A stretch of 10,505 bases of DNA from RGIG3528 sp045598045 (GTDB lineage Bacteria > Bacillota > Clostridia > Lachnospirales > Lachnospiraceae), in NCBI GenBank assembly GCA_045598045.1, contig JAZLLG010000071.1, forward strand, positions 1 through 10,505, written 5' to 3'. The notes under the pieces are model-generated. The model was not told the DNA's origin. It was given only the letters and a program-made list of their open reading frames with translations, and made no database searches. Of this stretch, positions 1-4,197 are shown piece after piece (position 1 is the first letter of the stretch; the number at the start of each line of letters is the position of its first letter). Made by a program: the position numbers and the translations under genes.

Positions 1-238
1 CTTTTCTCCGGCTTCGGTCAGATCCATTACGCTGTTCATATTCTGTCTGCGATTCGCGTTGTGGAGAGACAATATGAAATGAAAATAACTGTTTTGTCCT
101 TCGTTGCCGTAAGCATTGCATGGTTAAGCTGATATTCTGCAATGAGATCAAGTTTCCATCGAGGATGATTTCACCGGTATTGGGGTCGTAAAGACGCATA
201 AGAAGCTTTACAAGCGTCGTTTTTCCTGCTCCGTTATA
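1..238 (-). pseudogene. ABC exporter ATPase remnant (internal deletion and frameshift)
   Basis: The minus strand from 238 downwards reads YNGAGKTTLVKLL followed by MRLYDPNTGEIILDG, a textbook Walker A and following strand of an exporter-type ABC ATPase (Walker A at about 215-235). Around 150-155 the text jumps to LDLIAEYQLNHAM in another frame, which matches the D-loop (usual form SALDPIAEYELN), then to KDKTVIFISYCLSTTRIADR at about 39-100, which is the H-loop region. The Q-loop, signature motif and Walker B are therefore deleted. The catalytic H-loop His is Tyr and the next Arg is Cys, both explainable by C-to-T changes, and a stop follows at 36-38. The N-terminal half is absent: homology stops at about 237, where the tandem array begins. 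The gene is clearly dead. Its type is common in peptide and multidrug exporters; whether it once served the peptide locus at 1682-4090 is a guess. Confidence 0.8.
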
Positions 239-689
239 CTTGCTTTTATCCGTAGGGCCTGGCACTACCGCTACGGATAAAAAGGCTTCATACTTGCTTT
301 TATCCGTAGGGGCTGGCACTACCGCTACGGAGAAAAAGGCTTCATACTTGCTTTTCTCCGTAGGGGATGGCACTACCACTACGGCGAAAAAGGCTTCATA
401 CTTGCTTTTCTCCGTAGGGCCCGGCACTACCGCTACGGAGAAAAAGTTTGTCGAGTGGACTTTATCCGTAGGGGCTGGCACTACCACTACGGAGAAAAAG
501 TTTGTCGAGTGGACTTTATCCGTAGGGTCAGGCACTACCACTACGGAGAAAAAGATTGTCGAGTGGACTTTATCCGTAGGGGATGGCACTACCACTACGG
601 ATAAAAAGGCTTCATACTTGCTTTTATCCGTAGGGCCCGGCACTACCACTACGGAGAAATAAGCCCCTTACTTGCTTTTCTCCGTAGGA
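237..689. repeat. 54-bp tandem hairpin array, 8 units plus a partial ninth
   Basis: Units begin at 237, 291, 345, 399, 453, 507, 561, 615 and a truncated one at 669, with no length variation. Each unit holds a left arm TTT(A/C)TCCGTAG, a loop GGG-NNN-GGCACTACC followed by A or G, and a right arm CTACGG(AT/AG/CG)AAA, so it can fold as a hairpin. Two connector types alternate between units: GGCTTCATACTTGC (1-2, 2-3, 3-4, 7-8) and (T/A)TTGTCGAGTGGA (4-5, 5-6, 6-7). The loop triplet is CCT, GCT, GAT, CCC, GCT, TCA, GAT, CCC in order. Because 54 is a multiple of three, a frame stays open from 240 to 662 and would read as an 18-residue repeat (SVGxGTT core). It would start at a TTG with no ribosome binding site, so I do not call a gene with confidence. 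It is not a CRISPR array: there are no unique spacers. I do not recognise the family. Confidence 0.95.
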
Positions 690-759
690 CTAAAAAATCT
701 GCTACATTACCGGTCTATTTAAAGAAAAGTGCTGCCGCTTCTTCAAGTTCACGGCGTTC

Positions 760-1386
760 CTACAAATCATCATTAGACCTGTCTCGTCCATCGATGTGCT
801 TATTTACATCGATGTAAAACAGTCCGTCGCGGTTACAACAGAAGTAAATTCTTTTCACGCCGTTTATTTTAAAGCGCGCCTCGGGGTTTCCTTCGGGATA
901 AAGTTTCACAAGCTGAAGCCTATCCGATGACACCGCCGCGATAAACGAAATATAGTGCTTTTTTGTCATCTCATGTTCAATCTGAACAAAATATTCATCT
1001 TCAACCTTTTCGATAAAAATCTTGTGGTTTTCATCCGACATTTCAGCTTCCAGAGGAAGCAGCCTTACTCCGTGGCAGTTTATGACCGCTTCGCCCATTC
1101 CATGAATAGCATTTCCACACACCGGACATACATAAAACTTTGAGCGTATCATATTTGCGGAAATGTTCATATTACTGATTGCCTGCCCGGAAAGGAGTTC
1201 CGTCACCGATATTTTGAAGCATGCCGAAATCGGCTCCAACAGCGTAATATCCGGGTATCCTTTTCCCGTCTCCCACTTTGAAACGGTTTTGTCCGACACC
1301 TTAAGCCTTTCCGCAAGTTCCACCTGCGTCATATTATTCTTTTCACGCAGTTCCTTAATGACTGCGCCTGTAACATACTGATCCAT
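760..1386 (-). CDS. XRE-family regulator with desulfoferrodoxin-like C-terminal domain
   Basis: A 208-aa protein. The start at 1386 was chosen because GGAGGTG lies 5 nt upstream; the open frame extends to 1521, but that part overlaps a palindromic region and has no better site. Residues about 8-63 are a Cro/C1-type helix-turn-helix (MTQVELAERLKVSDKTVSKW), so DNA binding is expected. After a linker, residues 85-191 resemble the desulforedoxin plus superoxide-reductase fold found fused to XRE domains in Clostridia: CPVC at 87-90, NCH at 103-105, HEMTKKHYISF at 138-148, and CCNRDGLF at 183-190. Relative to the family, the second metal-binding pair CC is Cys-His (104-105), and the His expected in CNxHG is Asp187, so the iron centre is probably altered or lost. 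I infer a sensor-type regulator, perhaps of redox or metal state; the target is unknown. Fourteen more in-frame codons follow the TAG stop before another stop at about 718-720. No convincing promoter was found. Confidence 0.85.
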   Translation of the reverse strand: MDQYVTGAVIKELREKNNMTQVELAERLKVSDKTVSKWETGKGYPDITLLEPISACFKISVTELLSGQAISNMNISANMIRSKFYVCPVCGNAIHGMGEAVINCHGVRLLPLEAEMSDENHKIFIEKVEDEYFVQIEHEMTKKHYISFIAAVSSDRLQLVKLYPEGNPEARFKINGVKRIYFCCNRDGLFYIDVNKHIDGRDRSNDDL

Positions 1387-1455
1387 GTAGCCACCTCCAC
1401 CAAAAAGAATACACCTTATCCGCTCCGATGTATACCTACGGAAAGTAGACTGCAC

Positions 1456-1602
1456 CTCGAGAGGTTCCCTCTCTCGATGAACGTTTGCTCGAGCCTCCTG
1501 CAGACTATCGTCTGCACGCACCTTATCGTGCTATCCTTGAAAGCAAGCTTTCAGGACAGCTCATTAAGGTGCTATGCAGAAGCTGCGCTTCTGCAGGAGG
1601 CT
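1456..1602. repeat. Nested inverted-repeat region upstream of the XRE gene
   Basis: This gene-free stretch is dense in palindromes. An outer perfect 13-bp pair joins AGCCTCCTGCAGA (1492-1504) to TCTGCAGGAGGCT (1590-1602). Inside it are an 8-bp pair GCACCTTA/TAAGGTGC (1518-1525 with 1565-1572) and an apical hairpin, TCCTTGAAAG to CTTTCAGGA (1534-1543 with 1548-1556, one bulged T). Local alternatives also exist: GCAGAC-TATC-GTCTGC (1500-1515), GCACG/CGTGC (1514-1531), GCAGAAG-CTGCG-CTTCTGC (1576-1594), and a separate hairpin CGAGAG/CTCTCG (1458-1476). This could be a structured RNA in the 5' leader of the XRE gene, a small palindromic mobile unit, or an inert remnant; the sequence alone does not decide. 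A weak copy of the left-hand array arm (CCTACGGAAAG) occurs just outside at about 1435-1445. Confidence 0.7.
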
Positions 1603-1617
1603 ACTCGCTTTTCGCAC

Positions 1618-1645
1618 AAAAAGACCCCGCTAAAAAGCGAGGTCT
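1618..1645 (-). terminator. Rho-independent terminator after the 74-aa peptide gene
   Basis: On the minus strand AGACCTCGCT, loop TTTT and AGCGGGGTCT form a 10-bp stem with a single G-U pair, followed directly by TTTTT. It lies 37 bp past the stop of the peptide gene and closes the transcript from the 4090-1682 gene pair. Confidence 0.85.
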
Positions 1646-1681
1646 CTGAGTTATTAATTTACAAACTTAATAAGCAAAATA

Positions 1682-1906
1682 TTATAAGCTACAGTTATCG
1701 GTATAATCATCGCCGTCCTCATATCCATAATCGGATCCGCAATCAGAGCAGGCAGGATCTAATGCAAAGTTTGTGTTGTGACCGCACTCACACTGATTTG
1801 TCTTCTTTTTGTATTGATTATCGCTTGCACTAGGTGTATTGCCATTGCAACCAGCTGTAAGTTCAAATGCTAACTCTTCGACATCGGGTGTATTCCAATT
1901 CTTCAT
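1682..1906 (-). CDS. Small six-cysteine peptide, possible RiPP precursor
   Basis: A 74-aa peptide starting at 1906 with AAGGAGAG 6 nt upstream of the ATG. The N-terminus MKNWNTPDVEELAFELTAG resembles leaders recognised by PqqD-like (RRE) domains in lasso and related RiPPs: aromatic Trp4, Pro7, an acidic and leucine-rich stretch, then Thr17 two residues before Gly19. The rest has six cysteines (20, 39, 41, 53, 56, 72) arranged C, CxC, CxxC, C, and a strongly acidic C-terminus rich in Asp, Gly and Tyr (57-71). If cleaved after Ala18, the core would be 56 residues, far longer than a lasso peptide, and has no Asp/Glu at core positions 7-9; the first acidic residue is Asp29, position 11. A classic lasso is therefore unlikely. 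CxCGH...CxxCG could alternatively be a small zinc ribbon. Placement after an asparagine-synthetase-like enzyme favours a modified peptide, but the product is unproven. No signal peptide or membrane segment. Confidence 0.8.
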   Translation of the reverse strand: MKNWNTPDVEELAFELTAGCNGNTPSASDNQYKKKTNQCECGHNTNFALDPACSDCGSDYGYEDGDDYTDNCSL

Positions 1907-1962
1907 ATTTTTCTCTCCTTTATGTAATCATATAGTTTTTACGTATTTATTACGATGGCTAA

Positions 1963-1991
1963 ATTGTACTTTGTAACACAAAAAATTACAA
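1963..1991 (-). promoter_or_regulatory. Candidate sigma-A promoter for the 74-aa peptide
   Basis: On the minus strand TTGTAA (1986-1991) and TACAAT (1963-1968) are separated by exactly 17 bp. Transcription would begin near 1956, giving a leader of about 50 nt before the peptide ATG. It sits in the 135-bp gap after the synthetase-like gene and would allow the peptide to be made in excess over the enzyme. A 5-bp inverted repeat, CTATC/GATAG, lies just upstream at about 1997-2012. Confidence 0.5.
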
Positions 1992-2041
1992 CAAGTCTAT
2001 CGATTTTGATAGTATTTTTATTCATTTTGCATTCATATTTT

Positions 2042-4090
2042 TCATCCATTTCTCGACTTATCAACAATAACCAGCAAGCGCAAAGTATCAATTACTGTTT
2101 CACATTTTTTTATCAGTTCACTGACATTTTCTTCGGTCACTTTCTTTGAATCAATTTCGTTCAATATTTCATCAAGTGAAAAAATGCCTTTCTCTCCGGA
2201 AATATGATATTTGTTCTTATATTCCAAAATGCGTTTTTTTATCGCTTCGGCCTTTCTTTCAGGCGGAACAGGCTCAGCGCACTCATTGAAATAACTTGGG
2301 TCTCGTTTATCAACTTCGCCAAGCAGTCTTTCAGGAAGTATATCCCTAAATGCCTCTTTTAATATATATCGGTCTTTTTTGTGTCTGAGATACATCCCCC
2401 TTTCTATGGAGACCGCGTAGTCTATTACACGATAATCGAGGTACGGAAGCATATATCTTACACCACAATATGCACCATAAACCGCAACGCAGTCCATTCT
2501 GTTTCTGTCACCATATCTGGTTATATATTTAATAACATCGTACCCAAAAGTAAATGGGATTAACTTAATCTTTTTGCCACGTTTTACAAGTTGCGGGGCT
2601 ATTATCTGCCAGCAGAAATCTTCATACTTTCTTGTATTTCTTGTCCTCAATTTACTGCGTCTTCTTGAAATAGCAGAATTAATATACGCTGCCAGTGCAC
2701 GTTTAATGCCTCTGAGAATTCTAAAATTTTTACACTCACGTACATCACAGAAATAAATAATATAATTAACAATTTCTCTATTGTAAATGAGTTCATAAGG
2801 TCCTGTTCTGTGGCTTATTCCCTCATCACCTCCATGTCCGGTAAAAACAACTTTCCCACCATGGTCGGCCACATACGACGCTGAGTTAATCAAGGCGATG
2901 GTATTAAGCATCGGCCAAAATGCATACTTTTCCAAAGGTGCCTCATCTGATTTAATGTCCAGTACCTTTGAATAACGTTCATTAAAAGCTGCCAATTGAG
3001 GAAAAGGAACTATTTTTGATAAAAAGCTACACTCTACCGAGTATCTGTCACAAATGTCAAAAATGGTTTTTCTTTCATCGTTTTCGCTAAGAGGAAGGTC
3101 CTTCGGATCTTTTGACCATGAGCAGTAGATACCGTCTCTCCCCATATTTTTAATTAGTATACTGATTAATGATGAATCCAGTCCACCTGACATCTCTGAG
3201 CCTGCAATACCGTCAAAAGCATCCAGACGACGTTTCACCGCGTCTTCGACAAGTTCCCTCATCTTATCGCAATACTCTTTTTCGGTTTTATATCTGATTT
3301 TCTTACTTCCCAGATACCAGTACTTTTTCTCGCGGATATATGCCCTGTCAAGGCCTTTCCAGTACTTTCTTTGCCTATCATCGACCTCATAATCAAATTC
3401 CTTTTCATGAAGAATCCTGCTTGGATATCTGTTTTTACAAGGTGTCTCCGTGAATTTAACCGTCAGGAAACCGGCAGGACGGACACAATATATGTTCTTG
3501 TACTCGGTAGACGTGGAATTAAAGTTGAGCAGATTAAAGAATGTTCTGTACACCCACTCTTCATTTATAGTCACATCAACATTCTCTACAGAAAGTACTC
3601 CACGTAAGTCAGTTGAAAAACAGATAAATTCATTCGAAACATAGTAGTAAAGTGGGCGCACTCCCATGTGGTCACGAAAAAGAGTTACAGAATTATTTGC
3701 TTTGTTGTAAACTGCACCCGCAAAATCTCCGTTTACTTCAGCTAGTGATTCCATTCCCCGCTTTTCAATCAGTTCAATCAGAAGTTCTTCGTCTGAAACA
3801 GCCTGTATGTCACCATTAATATCCTTCCCAAGTAATTCGGTAATCCGGTCTCTGTTATACAAAACCGCATCTATAGTCCATATTTTATCTTCATGACAAA
3901 TCATTTCAGAAGGACATGTTGCCTTATTATGAAGTTTTTCCAGATGACATCCGAGAAAATATTCTTTTTCTTTTATTTCATAATGCGCACAATTACCATA
4001 TGCTTTATTCCAAAGAGCAAGTCTGCTTACTTCAGGAATACTGCGCTTACATATATATTCATTTTGTACATAACCATATATTCCGCTCAT
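2042..4090 (-). CDS. Asparagine-synthetase-like amide-forming enzyme
   Basis: A 682-aa protein starting at 4090, with GGAGGT 5 nt before the ATG. The N-terminal part (1-210) has the class II glutaminase fold, including GDFAGAVYN (121-129) and FRDHMGVRPLYYY (138-150), but the protein begins MSGI instead of MCGI. The nucleophilic Cys2 of glutamine hydrolysis is thus Ser, as in enzymes of the family that use other amines. The C-terminal synthetase part has the ATP pyrophosphatase loop SGGLDSS (301-307), the GHGGDE motif (418-423), YMLPYLDYRVIDYAV (546-560) and KDRYILKEAFRDILPERL (572-589). It should activate a carboxylate as an acyl-adenylate and form an amide; in lasso cyclases and beta-lactam synthetase this is intramolecular. 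The next gene downstream is a Cys-rich small peptide, its most plausible substrate. A housekeeping AsnB is less likely because of Ser2 and the context. Base composition looks more AT-rich than the xylan genes to the right, suggesting separate origin. Confidence 0.88.
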   Translation of the reverse strand: MSGIYGYVQNEYICKRSIPEVSRLALWNKAYGNCAHYEIKEKEYFLGCHLEKLHNKATCPSEMICHEDKIWTIDAVLYNRDRITELLGKDINGDIQAVSDEELLIELIEKRGMESLAEVNGDFAGAVYNKANNSVTLFRDHMGVRPLYYYVSNEFICFSTDLRGVLSVENVDVTINEEWVYRTFFNLLNFNSTSTEYKNIYCVRPAGFLTVKFTETPCKNRYPSRILHEKEFDYEVDDRQRKYWKGLDRAYIREKKYWYLGSKKIRYKTEKEYCDKMRELVEDAVKRRLDAFDGIAGSEMSGGLDSSLISILIKNMGRDGIYCSWSKDPKDLPLSENDERKTIFDICDRYSVECSFLSKIVPFPQLAAFNERYSKVLDIKSDEAPLEKYAFWPMLNTIALINSASYVADHGGKVVFTGHGGDEGISHRTGPYELIYNREIVNYIIYFCDVRECKNFRILRGIKRALAAYINSAISRRRSKLRTRNTRKYEDFCWQIIAPQLVKRGKKIKLIPFTFGYDVIKYITRYGDRNRMDCVAVYGAYCGVRYMLPYLDYRVIDYAVSIERGMYLRHKKDRYILKEAFRDILPERLLGEVDKRDPSYFNECAEPVPPERKAEAIKKRILEYKNKYHISGEKGIFSLDEILNEIDSKKVTEENVSELIKKCETVIDTLRLLVIVDKSRNG

Positions 4091-4114
4091 GAAAGACCTC
4101 CATAATCACCCATA

Positions 4115-4143
4115 AACCTATCGCAATTCGCCTGTATTGTCAA
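4115..4143 (-). promoter_or_regulatory. Sigma-A-like promoter of the synthetase-like gene
   Basis: On the minus strand a perfect TTGACA (4138-4143) is followed after 17 bp by TAGGTT (4115-4120), a weaker -10. The start would be near 4107, leaving a leader of about 17 nt that holds the GGAGGT ribosome binding site. The -35 box abuts the T-tract of the preceding terminator. Confidence 0.6.
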
Positions 4144-4182
4144 TAAAAAGAAACAGGCGAAACAGCTATACGGTTTCGCCTG
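4144..4182 (-). terminator. Rho-independent terminator of the esterase-GH43 gene
   Basis: On the minus strand CAGGCGAAAC, a 9-nt loop and GTTTCGCCTG form a perfect 10-bp stem, followed by TTTCTTTTT. It begins 15 bp after the stop codon of the fusion gene. The other side also has a T-run in the opposite sense (4183-4188), so it might act in both directions. Confidence 0.9.
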
Positions 4183-4197
4183 AAAAAATTATTAATT

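Noticed and set aside
240..662. An open frame through the tandem array encoding 18-residue repeats
   Set aside because: It begins at TTG without a ribosome binding site, stays open because the unit length is a multiple of three, and the hairpin symmetry explains the sequence equally well. Kept only as part of the repeat entry.
237..689. CRISPR array
   Set aside because: Connectors between palindromes are themselves repeated in two versions, there are no unique spacers, and no cas genes are visible.
1387..1521. N-terminal extension of the XRE protein
   Set aside because: The internal ATG at 1386 has a strong GGAGGTG site and starts just before the helix-turn-helix; the extension overlaps hairpins and has no site of its own.
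1477..1833. A plus-strand frame of 118 codons
   Set aside because: It runs through the palindromic region, the terminator and antisense to the 74-aa peptide gene, with no ribosome binding site.
1682..1906. Canonical lasso peptide precursor
   Set aside because: The core would be 56 residues with no Asp or Glu at ring positions 7-9, and no leader protease or RRE gene is present.
1939..2049. A 36-aa minus-strand frame overlapping the synthetase stop (ATGGATGA)
   Set aside because: No ribosome binding site, no recognisable motif, and it contains the candidate peptide promoter. Probably chance, though translational coupling is not excluded.
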